A stretch of DNA of 5,146 nucleotides from Pseudomonadota bacterium. Its GTDB lineage: Bacteria > Pseudomonadota > Gammaproteobacteria > Xanthomonadales > Xanthomonadaceae. The notes beneath the pieces are model-generated. The model was not told where the DNA came from. It worked only from the letters and a program-made list of their open reading frames with translations, and searched no databases. Positions 1 through 5,146 of the stretch are shown here, in pieces (the first letter of the stretch is position 1; each line of letters starts with the position of its first letter). The position numbers and the translations under genes are program-made. The stretch covers positions 1-5,146 of the forward strand of contig JAEWFT010000020.1 in NCBI GenBank assembly GCA_023388715.1. The letters run 5' to 3'.

Positions 1-785
1 GGCTTGCCGGCCGCGGCCTCGCGCGCCGCCTTCGCCCTTGCCCGCGCAGCTTCGCGGGCGGCGCGGGCGGCGGTCGCGCGCAGCTGCGCCACCAGCTTCT
101 GCAGGGCACCGGCGTCGCGCCCCAGCGCCTTTTCGCGGCTGGCCTTGTCGCGGTACTGCTGGTCGATGCGCGCCACCAGCTCCGCACGTTGGCTGCGCGC
201 CTGCTGCAACGCGGCGAGCTCCTCGGCCTGCTTGCGCCGGGCGGCATCCAGCGCGCTGCGCCGCTGCAGGATCTGCTGCTCCAGGCTTTCCACCCGCCGC
301 AACTCGGAGGTCAGGGCGCGGATCCGCTCCACCTGCGCCCGCTGCAAGTAGCCCTGGTAGGTCAGTGCCCGCTCGGCCTCGGCGATCCGGTCCTGCGCCA
401 GCAACGCCTTCAGCGGCGCCTCACCGCCGGCCTGCTGGGCAGCGCGCAGCAGCCGCGCCAGTTCGGCCTTCTTGGCATCGAGGTCCTGCGCATGGCGCGC
501 GCGCTCGGCGCGCAGGCGCTCCAGCGCGGCGCCATCGCGCTGCAGGTCGGCCTGCGTCTGCTGCAGCGAGCGCTGCACCCCGCCGACCTGCTCGTCGGCC
601 ACCCGCAACTCGCGGCTGGCGGCGCCGCGCGCGCCTTCCAGCTTGCGGCGCTCGGCGGCGACTTTGTTGAGTTCGCTGCGGACGCTGCGCAGGCGCTGTT
701 CTGCATCGCCCTTGTCCTGCGCCATCGCGCCGCCAGCCAGCGCCAGCAACGCCACGCCCAGCACCGCCAGCAGGCGCGCGCGCAT
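1..785 (-). CDS. envC: Murein hydrolase activator EnvC, N-terminal part (runs off left edge)
   Basis: EnvC works in the periplasm at the division septum, where its C-terminal degenerate LytM domain activates N-acetylmuramoyl-L-alanine amidases so that daughter cells can separate (family knowledge). The 261 visible codons begin MRARLLAVLG. Residues 1-22 are a signal peptide with a probable cut after AMA, before QDKGD. Residues about 25-112 and 150-235 are long coiled-coil stretches rich in Glu, Arg, Gln, Leu and Ala. Between them lies the segment APLKALLAQDRIAEAERAL (123-141) followed by YQGYLQR, which I recognise as the conserved middle of EnvC. An Ala/Arg-rich linker (238-260) follows, and the LytM domain lies outside the window. 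The ATG at 785-783 sits 2 nt after the gpmI stop, so the gene is probably translationally coupled to gpmI. GGAT and GAGG in the gpmI tail are the available ribosome-binding bases. No frameshift is seen. Confidence 0.9.
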   Translation of the reverse strand, partial: MRARLLAVLGVALLALAGGAMAQDKGDAEQRLRSVRSELNKVAAERRKLEGARGAASRELRVADEQVGGVQRSLQQTQADLQRDGAALERLRAERARHAQDLDAKKAELARLLRAAQQAGGEAPLKALLAQDRIAEAERALTYQGYLQRAQVERIRALTSELRRVESLEQQILQRRSALDAARRKQAEELAALQQARSQRAELVARIDQQYRDKASREKALGRDAGALQKLVAQLRATAARAAREAARARAKAAREAAAGK

Positions 786-787
786 CC

Positions 788-2329
788 TCAATCCGGCTGC
801 AGCAGGCTGGCGCCGCTCATCTCGGCCGGCTGCGGCAGCGCCAGCAGGTCGAGCAGGGTCGGGGCGACGTCGCGCAGGGCGCCGCCGCTGCGCAGTGTGG
901 CCGGACGCGTCCCGGCATAGACCAGCGGCACCGGGCCGACCGTGTGCGAGGTGTGCGGCTGGCCGGTAACGGGGTCGCGCATGAGCTCGAGGTTGCCGTG
1001 GTCGGCGGTGACGACCAGCGCGCCACCGGCCGCGTGGACCGCCGCGTCGATCGCGCCGATCGCCACGTCCACCGCCTCGGCCGCCTGGATCGCCGCCTCC
1101 AGCACCCCGCTGTGGCCGACCATGTCCGGGTTGGCGATGTTGCAGACAATGCAGTCGTAGGTGCCGGCGCCGATCGCCTCGACCAGCCGCGCGGTCAGCT
1201 CCGGCAGGCTCATCTCCGGCTGCAGGTCGTAGGTGGCGACCCGCGGGCTGGGGACCAGGATCCGGTCCTCGCCGGCGAACAGGTCCTCGCGCCCGCCGCT
1301 GAAGAAGAAGGTCACGTGCGCGTACTTCTCGGTCTCGGCGATGCGCAGCTGCGACAGTCCGTTGACCGCCAGCACTTCGCCCAGGGTGTTGGCGAGGTTG
1401 TCCGGCGGCCAGGCCACGCTGGCCGGCAGGGTGGCGTCGTATTCGATCAGGCAGACGAACATCGCCAGCGCCGGGCGCCGGGCCTGGAAACCGTCAAACG
1501 CCGGATCGGTGAACGCCGCCGCCAGCTGGCGCGCGCGGTCTGCGCGAAAGTTCATGAACACCGCCACGTCGCCGTCGGCCATCGGCTGCGGCGCGCCGAC
1601 CACGGTCGGAGCGACGAACTCGTCGTTCTCGCCGCGTGCGTAGGCGACCGCCAGCGCGGACAGCGCATCGGGGGCGTGATGGTCGGCGCGCGCCTCGACG
1701 ATCGCGTCCCAGCCGCGCTGCACCCGCTCCCAGCGGCGGTCGCGGTCCATTGCGAAGTAGCGGCCACCGACGCTGGCGATGCGCGCGTTGCCCAACGCAT
1801 CGCACACGTCCTGTAGTGCCTGCAGCGAGGCTTTGGCCGAGCGCGGCGGGGTGTCGCGCCCGTCCAGGAACGCATGCACCGCCACCCGCGGCACCCCGAG
1901 CGCGTGCGCCATCCGCAGCATGGCGAAGACGTGCGCTTCGTGGCTGTGCACGCCACCCGGCGACAGCAGCCCCATCACGTGCAGGGTGCCACCCCCGGCC
2001 ACGGCGGCGGCGCAGGCGTCGCGCAAGGCCGGGTTGGCCAGGAAACTGCCGTCCTCGATCGCCGCGTCGATCCGGGTCAGGTCCTGGTAGACGATGCGGC
2101 CGGCGCCCAAGTTCATGTGCCCCACTTCGGAATTGCCCATCTGCCCGTCCGGCAGGCCGACATGGCGGCCCTCCGTATGGATCAGCGTGTGCGGGCAGCG
2201 CGCCAGCAGGCCCTGCCAGTTGGGCAGCGTGGCCAGTGCCAGCGCGTTGTCCTCGCGCTCCTCGCGATGGCCCCAGCCATCGAGGATCAGCAGGACCACG
2301 GGCTTCGGACGGGCGGTGCTGGCGGACAC
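788..2329 (-). CDS. gpmI: 2,3-bisphosphoglycerate-independent phosphoglycerate mutase
   Basis: This cytoplasmic enzyme interconverts 3- and 2-phosphoglycerate in glycolysis and gluconeogenesis through a phosphoserine intermediate and two Mn ions. All the iPGM landmarks are intact (numbered from the GTG): LILDGWG (metal ligand D17), GNSEVGHMNLGAGR (nucleophile S67), HAFLDGRDTPP (about 152-162), NFRADRARQL (about 260-269), EKYAHVTFFFSGG (K335), NPDMVGHSG (D402, H406), VTADHGN (D443, H444) and PHTSHT (H462). The 513-residue length is normal for the family. I prefer the GTG at 2329. It has an AGGA six bases upstream and lies about 37 nt after the expected transcription start. The in-frame ATG at 2353 adds eight residues (MGHFAGNA) but has no Shine-Dalgarno sequence and would leave a leader of only about 13 nt. 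First gene of an operon with envC, which starts 2 nt after this stop. Confidence 0.96.
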   Translation of the reverse strand: MSASTARPKPVVLLILDGWGHREEREDNALALATLPNWQGLLARCPHTLIHTEGRHVGLPDGQMGNSEVGHMNLGAGRIVYQDLTRIDAAIEDGSFLANPALRDACAAAVAGGGTLHVMGLLSPGGVHSHEAHVFAMLRMAHALGVPRVAVHAFLDGRDTPPRSAKASLQALQDVCDALGNARIASVGGRYFAMDRDRRWERVQRGWDAIVEARADHHAPDALSALAVAYARGENDEFVAPTVVGAPQPMADGDVAVFMNFRADRARQLAAAFTDPAFDGFQARRPALAMFVCLIEYDATLPASVAWPPDNLANTLGEVLAVNGLSQLRIAETEKYAHVTFFFSGGREDLFAGEDRILVPSPRVATYDLQPEMSLPELTARLVEAIGAGTYDCIVCNIANPDMVGHSGVLEAAIQAAEAVDVAIGAIDAAVHAAGGALVVTADHGNLELMRDPVTGQPHTSHTVGPVPLVYAGTRPATLRSGGALRDVAPTLLDLLALPQPAEMSGASLLQPD

Positions 2330-2335
2330 GGCGTT

Positions 2336-2339
2336 TCCT
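2336..2339 (-). promoter_or_regulatory. Ribosome binding site that decides the gpmI start
   Basis: On the minus strand an AGGA (in GCAGGAAAC) lies six bases before the GTG at 2329. No comparable purine motif precedes the in-frame ATG at 2353, where the upstream bases are CGGCCCGCGGC. This is the main reason for choosing the GTG start. Confidence 0.6.
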
Positions 2340-2372
2340 GCAAAATGGCCCATGCCGCGGGCCGATGGGAGG

Positions 2373-2399
2373 ATTGTAGCGGCCCGTAATTCCCGTCAC
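2373..2399 (-). promoter_or_regulatory. Probable sigma-70 promoter of gpmI-envC
   Basis: The minus strand reads GCTACAAT, giving a -10 hexamer TACAAT (2378-2373) that matches TATAAT at five of six bases. The best -35 candidate is GTGACG (2399-2394), matching TTGACA at four of six with a short 15-nt spacer, so that part is weak. Transcription would start near 2366, leaving a leader of about 37 nt before the GTG start. The same GCTANAAT arrangement occurs before the M28 peptidase gene. Confidence 0.55.
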
Positions 2400-2410
2400 C
2401 CCACCCGCCC
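2392..2410 (-). other. G-quadruplex-type motif in the divergent promoter region
   Basis: The minus strand carries four runs of at least three G separated by loops of 1, 1 and 4 nt (GGGCGGGTGGGGTGACGGG). This fits the canonical G3N1-7 pattern. It overlaps the place where the gpmI -35 element should be and lies in the upstream region of the plus-strand gene at 2441. The pattern is seen directly. Folding in the cell is inference, and chance occurrence is common in DNA this rich in GC. Confidence 0.5.
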
Positions 2411-2440
2411 ACCACCGCAACGACCAGCCCGGGAGGCCAC

Positions 2441-3112
2441 ATGCATCGCACCGTGTTGTTCCTCGCCCTTGCACTTGCCGCCAGCGCGCCTTCCGCGCAG
2501 GAGCGCGTGCGCGACATCGACAAGGTCAATGGCCGTATCGTGGCCGAAGCCGGCCAGCGCTACGGCGACCTGAGCACCGTGAACGGCAGCATCGAGCTCG
2601 CCGCTGGCGCCCGCGCCCGCGACGTGGAGACCGTCAATGGCAGCATCCGCAGCGGGGATGGCGTCGCCACCGAGGACGTCAGCACGGTCAACGGGTCGAT
2701 CCGGCTCGGCGACCGCGCGCAGGTCGGCGGCAGCGTGGAAACCGTGAACGGCGGCATCTTCATCGGCCGCGGTGGCGACATCCGGGGCGATGTCTCCTCC
2801 GTCAACGGCGGCATCGGGCTGGTCGACACCGACCTTGGCGGCAGCATCAGGACCGTCAATGGCGACATCACCGTCGGTGCGGGCTCGCACGTGCGCGGCG
2901 GGATCAAGGTCGCGAAGCCGGTCACCGGCTGGGTGCCGCGGGTCGGCAAGCGGGCCATCCCGCGCGTGGTGATCGGGCCGGGCGCCGTGGTCGAAGGCGC
3001 GCTGGTGTTCGAACGCGAGGTGAAACTCCACGTGCACGCCAGCGCACGCACCGGGGCCGTCCAGGGTGCCACCGCGCAGCGCTACAGCACCCCGGTCGCG
3101 CCCAGGGACTGA
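2441..3112 (+). CDS. Secreted Val-Asn-Gly repeat protein, predicted beta-solenoid, function unknown
   Basis: I do not recognise a named family with certainty. The 223-residue product starts with a signal peptide (MHRTVLFLALALAASAPSAQ, probable cut near residue 20), so it should be exported to the periplasm or beyond. The mature protein has seven repeats, with Val-Asn-Gly at residues 29, 47, 65, 83, 102, 121 and 139. Spacing is therefore 18, 18, 18, 19, 19 and 18. The consensus is roughly D-V-x-T-V-N-G-S-I followed by a Gly/Ala-rich turn. A repeat of this length with alternating hydrophobic residues suggests a right-handed beta-helix like bactofilins or DUF4097-type adhesin-like proteins. The C-terminal part (about 174-205, VVIGPGAVVEGALVF) keeps a bactofilin-like look without VNG. 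GGGAGG at 2431-2436, 4 nt before the ATG, supports the start. The stop is 60 nt before the M28 gene. No catalytic motif and no cysteine are present. Confidence 0.88.
   Translation: MHRTVLFLALALAASAPSAQERVRDIDKVNGRIVAEAGQRYGDLSTVNGSIELAAGARARDVETVNGSIRSGDGVATEDVSTVNGSIRLGDRAQVGGSVETVNGGIFIGRGGDIRGDVSSVNGGIGLVDTDLGGSIRTVNGDITVGAGSHVRGGIKVAKPVTGWVPRVGKRAIPRVVIGPGAVVEGALVFEREVKLHVHASARTGAVQGATAQRYSTPVAPRD
2513..2896 (+). repeat. Seven in-frame tandem repeats of 54-57 bp coding VNG units
   Basis: Units code for residues 25-42, 43-60, 61-78, 79-97, 98-116, 117-134 and 135-152 of the secreted protein. Five are 54 bp and two (the fourth and fifth) are 57 bp, each with an extra Gly codon at the turn. 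The core GTSAAYGGS (VNG) is kept in every unit, but synonymous codons vary (AAT or AAC, GTC or GTG) and the unit flanks have diverged. These are therefore old protein repeats under selection, not a recent slippage array. Confidence 0.85.
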
Positions 3113-3124
3113 CCGCCGGCGGCC

Positions 3125-3151
3125 GGGCGGGGCTCGGGCTAGAATCGGGGG
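3125..3151 (+). promoter_or_regulatory. -10 element of the M28 gene embedded in a G-run cluster
   Basis: GCTAGAAT gives a -10 hexamer TAGAAT (3140-3145), five of six bases to consensus, 27 nt before the ATG. No good -35 is found at 16-18 nt. The hexamer lies in the 8-nt gap between G-runs at 3125-3127, 3129-3132, 3136-3138 and 3147-3151. This would allow independent transcription of the peptidase, besides any read-through from the repeat-protein gene. Confidence 0.42.
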
Positions 3152-3172
3152 ATTGCCGAACGGAGTCCCCCG

Positions 3173-4903
3173 ATGCCCCGCAAGACCCTGCTTTCCCTGG
3201 CCCTGATCGCGGCGCTGTGCGCCTGCACCCCGCGCGACGGGCAGCAGGCCGGCACCGACGCCGCCACGACCGATGCGGCGCAGACCGCGCCCTCCAGCAG
3301 CCACGCCTTCAAGGACGCGCTGGACGCCGCCGATTTCGCCGAGCACGTGCGCCAGCTGGCCTCCGACGAGTTCGCCGGCCGCGCGCCCGGGACCATCGGC
3401 GAGGAAAGGACGGTCGAGTACATCAAGGCGCAGTTCGCGCGCATCGGCCTGCAACCCGGCAACGGCAGCGACTGGTTCCAGCCGGTGGCGATGGTCGAGA
3501 CCACCGCGGACGAGTCGGCCACGCTGAACGTCAAGGTGGGCGGCGCCTCGCAGGTGCTCAAGTTCGGCGACGACATGGTGATCGGCACCCGCACCGGGCA
3601 GGCGCAGGTGGACATCGCCGACAGCCAGCTGGTGTTCGTCGGCTACGGCGTCGACGCGCCGGAACAGGACTGGAACGACTACGCCGGCCTCGACGTCAAG
3701 GGCAAGACCGTGGTGATGCTGGTCAATGATCCGGGCTTCCACGCCAAGGACGCCAAGCTCTTCGACGGCGAGCGGATGACCTACTACGGGCGCTGGACGT
3801 ACAAGTTCGAAGAGGCAGCGCGCAAGGGCGCGGCCGGCGCGCTGATCATCCATGACACCGAAGGCGCCTCGTACGGCTGGGACGTGGTCAGGAATTCCTG
3901 GTCCGGACCGCAGTACGACCTGCCGGCGAAGGACGACCCGGCGCCGCGCGTGCCCGCCCAGGGCTGGCTGAGCGCCGGCGCCGCGGATGCGCTGTTCAAG
4001 GCCGCGGGGCAGGACCTCGCCAAGCTGCGCGCGGCCGCCAACAAGCGCGGCTTCAAGCCGGTGCCGCTGGACGCCACGATGTCGCTCCAGCTCAAGAGCA
4101 CCACCGCCGAGAAGACCTCGCGCAACGTGGTGGGCCTGCTGCCGGGCAGCGAAACGCCGGACGAGGCCATCGTCTACATGGCGCACTGGGACCACCTCGG
4201 GACCCACGAGGGCGTCGAGGGCGACAACATCTACAACGGTGCGGTCGACAACGCGACCGGCGTCGCCGGGATCCTCGAGATCGCCGAGGCCATGCGCAAG
4301 GCGCCCACGCCGCCGAAGCGCTCGGTGCTGTTCCTGGCGGTCACCCTGGAGGAATCCGGGCTGCTCGGGTCGAAGTACTACGTAGCACGCCCGGTGATCC
4401 CGCTGGACAAGACGGTCGCAGTGATCAACCTGGACGCGCTGGCACCGATCGGCAAGGCCCGCGACATCACCGTCGTTGGCAGTGGCAGTTCCGAACTGGA
4501 AGACGTGCTCAAGCCGATCCTCGCCAAGCAGCAGCGGACCATGGCCGGCGAGTCCAACACCACGGCCGGGTACTACTTCCGCTCCGACCACTTCAACTTC
4601 GCCAAGGCCGGCGTGCCCGCGCTGTACCTGGACAGCGGAAACAACCTGCTGGAGGGCGGCAGCGCCGCCGGCGATGCCGCGGGCAAGGACTACACCGAGA
4701 ACCGCTACCACAAGGCCGGCGACGAATTTGACGCCGCCAGCTGGAATCTCGACGGGATCCTGCAGGACCTGGAAGTGGCCTACTCGGTGGGCGAAGCGCT
4801 CGCCAACGGTGGGCAGTGGCCGAACTGGTACGAGGGCAACCCGTTCAAGGCGGCCCGCGATGCCATGCGTCCCGCCGCGGCCAACACCACCGCGGCGCGC
4901 TGA
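3173..4903 (+). CDS. M28-family zinc metallopeptidase lipoprotein with PA domain
   Basis: This is a predicted membrane-anchored aminopeptidase or carboxypeptidase-type enzyme releasing amino acids from peptides in the periplasm; its substrate is unknown. Residues 1-18 form a lipoprotein signal with lipobox LCAC (lipidated Cys18), and Thr at +2 predicts the outer membrane. A low-complexity Ala/Thr/Asp tether follows (to about 43). A PA (protease-associated) domain insert spans about 150-265 (LVFVGYGVDAPEQDW, then VKGKTVVMLVNDPG). The M28 core follows with every expected metal or catalytic residue: H338 and D340 (AHWDHLG), D359 (GAVDNATG), E393 and E394 (LEESGLLG), D421 (NLDA) and H513 (YHKAGDE). 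The 576-residue length is usual for PA-M28 lipoproteins of this group. GGAG at 3162-3165, 7 nt before the ATG, fixes the start. TGA is followed at once by an in-frame TAG. A strong terminator lies about 50 nt downstream. Confidence 0.93.
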   Translation: MPRKTLLSLALIAALCACTPRDGQQAGTDAATTDAAQTAPSSSHAFKDALDAADFAEHVRQLASDEFAGRAPGTIGEERTVEYIKAQFARIGLQPGNGSDWFQPVAMVETTADESATLNVKVGGASQVLKFGDDMVIGTRTGQAQVDIADSQLVFVGYGVDAPEQDWNDYAGLDVKGKTVVMLVNDPGFHAKDAKLFDGERMTYYGRWTYKFEEAARKGAAGALIIHDTEGASYGWDVVRNSWSGPQYDLPAKDDPAPRVPAQGWLSAGAADALFKAAGQDLAKLRAAANKRGFKPVPLDATMSLQLKSTTAEKTSRNVVGLLPGSETPDEAIVYMAHWDHLGTHEGVEGDNIYNGAVDNATGVAGILEIAEAMRKAPTPPKRSVLFLAVTLEESGLLGSKYYVARPVIPLDKTVAVINLDALAPIGKARDITVVGSGSSELEDVLKPILAKQQRTMAGESNTTAGYYFRSDHFNFAKAGVPALYLDSGNNLLEGGSAAGDAAGKDYTENRYHKAGDEFDAASWNLDGILQDLEVAYSVGEALANGGQWPNWYEGNPFKAARDAMRPAAANTTAAR

Positions 4904-4911
4904 TAGCACGC

Positions 4912-4941
4912 TCCGCAATGCGGAACCGGCGGCTTCCGCCG
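4912..4941 (+). other. Short overlapping inverted repeats after the M28 stop
   Basis: Three small stems are visible: TCCGC/GCGGA with loop AAT (4912-4924), GCGGAA/TTCCGC (4920-4925 with 4934-4939), and CGGCGG/CCGCCG with loop CTT (4927-4941). The first and third can coexist, while the second excludes both. There is no T-run, so this is not a terminator by itself. It may be 3'-end structure that protects the M28 transcript (inference). Confidence 0.4.
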
Positions 4942-4952
4942 CCCGGCAAACG

Positions 4953-4986
4953 AGAAACCCCGGTATCGCACCGGGGTTTCTTTTTT
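4953..4986 (+). terminator. Intrinsic terminator of the M28 peptidase gene
   Basis: A perfect 12-bp stem (AGAAACCCCGGT with ACCGGGGTTTCT) closes a 5-nt loop ATCGC and runs into a T-tract (six T at 4981-4986). It is a textbook rho-independent terminator 49 nt after the stop codon. On the other strand the stem is followed by a broken T-run (TTTCTCGTTT), so it could also catch read-through from the rRNA operon. Confidence 0.93.
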
Positions 4987-5027
4987 GCGCCGCGAAAACG
5001 TTCCCAGGCACGTCGCACCCGCAAAGA

Positions 5028-5058
5028 AAAACCCCGCAGGGTTTAGCTGCGGGGTTTT
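5028..5058 (-). terminator. Intrinsic terminator of the rRNA operon
   Basis: A perfect 12-bp stem (AAAACCCCGCAG with CTGCGGGGTTTT) has a 7-nt loop. Read on the minus strand, the stem ends in TTTT and is followed by TCTTT, a good U-tract about 9 nt after the 5S rRNA 3' end. On the plus strand only four T of the stem itself are present before GGTATAAGG. Its main direction is therefore minus, ending the rRNA transcript. Confidence 0.88.
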
Positions 5059-5067
5059 GGTATAAGG

Positions 5068-5146
5068 CCCTGGCGATGACCTACTCTTGCATGGCTTGAG
5101 CCACACTACCATCGGCGCGTCTGTGTTTCACTTCCGAGTTCGGGAT
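5068..5146 (-). rRNA. rrf: 5S ribosomal RNA, 3' part (runs off right edge)
   Basis: The minus strand reads ATCCCGAACTCGGAAGTGAA, the conserved helix III/loop region of bacterial 5S rRNA. CCGATGGTAGTG (loop E side) follows, then the helix IV hairpin TGGC-TCAA-GCCA, then AGAGTAGGTCATCGCCAGG, whose last bases would pair with the 5' end of the molecule. About 79 nt of an expected 115 or so are present; the 5' third lies beyond the window. The exact 3' end is uncertain by 1-3 nt. An upstream 16S-23S set is expected to the right (inference). Confidence 0.95.

Noticed and set aside
38..920. Plus-strand open frames of about 200-240 codons opposite envC and the gpmI tail.
   Set aside because: They are shadows of envC coiled-coil codons, with Arg/Ala/Pro-rich products. 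The minus-strand frame has a signal peptide and the conserved EnvC segment.
944..1816. A 290-codon plus-strand open frame inside gpmI.
   Set aside because: It is antisense to intact catalytic motifs of gpmI, and its product is low-complexity Arg/Ala/Gly/Asp without family features.
2513..2896. Regularly spaced repeats considered as a CRISPR-like or minisatellite array.
   Set aside because: Units are in frame within one coding gene, are 54-57 bp with no separate spacers, and are conserved at protein rather than DNA level.
2396..5011. An 871-codon open frame on the minus strand, antisense to both plus-strand genes and the first terminator.
   Set aside because: It is longer than either gene, but its composition (Ala, Gly, Asp, Val, His, Arg rich) is what GC-rich coding DNA gives when read backwards. 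The opposite strand has signal peptides, family motifs and ribosome binding sites. It also reads through a terminator hairpin and has no recognisable domain.
5028..5067. TATAAGG after the second hairpin considered as a plus-strand promoter.
   Set aside because: It lies just beyond the 3' end of the 5S rRNA gene on the other strand, no -35 element is visible upstream, and no plus-strand gene follows in the window.
4476..5112. Out-of-frame open frames on both strands over the M28 3' end and 5S region.
   Set aside because: They cross terminators and the rRNA gene, have no ribosome binding site or domain, and overlap the well-supported M28 frame.

Overview
The window is very GC-rich, with codons that favour G or C in the third position. 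Its gene content and order point to a gammaproteobacterium of the Xanthomonadaceae/Lysobacteraceae type (Lysobacter, Luteimonas, Pseudoxanthomonas or Xanthomonas relatives). This placement is inferred from protein resemblance and from the 5S rRNA sequence, not from a search.

Layout. Positions 1-2329 are on the minus strand and hold a tightly packed pair: gpmI (cofactor-independent phosphoglycerate mutase), followed after 2 nt by the N-terminal 261 codons of envC (activator of periplasmic murein amidases), which runs off the left edge. A short divergent intergenic region (2330-2440) carries the gpmI promoter and a G-quadruplex-type motif. Positions 2441-4903 are on the plus strand and encode two exported proteins. 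The first is a 223-residue secreted protein built from seven 18-19-residue repeats centred on Val-Asn-Gly, of unknown function. The second is a 576-residue lipoprotein metallopeptidase with a PA domain and an M28 catalytic domain. At the right edge, on the minus strand, lies the 3' part of a 5S rRNA, the end of an rRNA operon. The M28 gene and the rRNA operon converge, and two strong intrinsic terminators separate them (4953-4986 and 5028-5058).

How the genes relate. The gpmI-envC neighbourhood is an old proteobacterial arrangement (E. coli has gpmM-envC) linking a glycolytic enzyme to a cell-separation factor by position only. The repeat protein and the M28 peptidase are codirectional, 60 nt apart and both exported. 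They may be partly co-transcribed, but the peptidase has its own -10-like element, so a shared function is not shown.

The least explained element is the Val-Asn-Gly repeat protein, which looks like a regular beta-solenoid. Nothing here amounts to a clear new defence, mobile or RNA system. I see no insertion sequence, CRISPR array, tRNA or phage gene.
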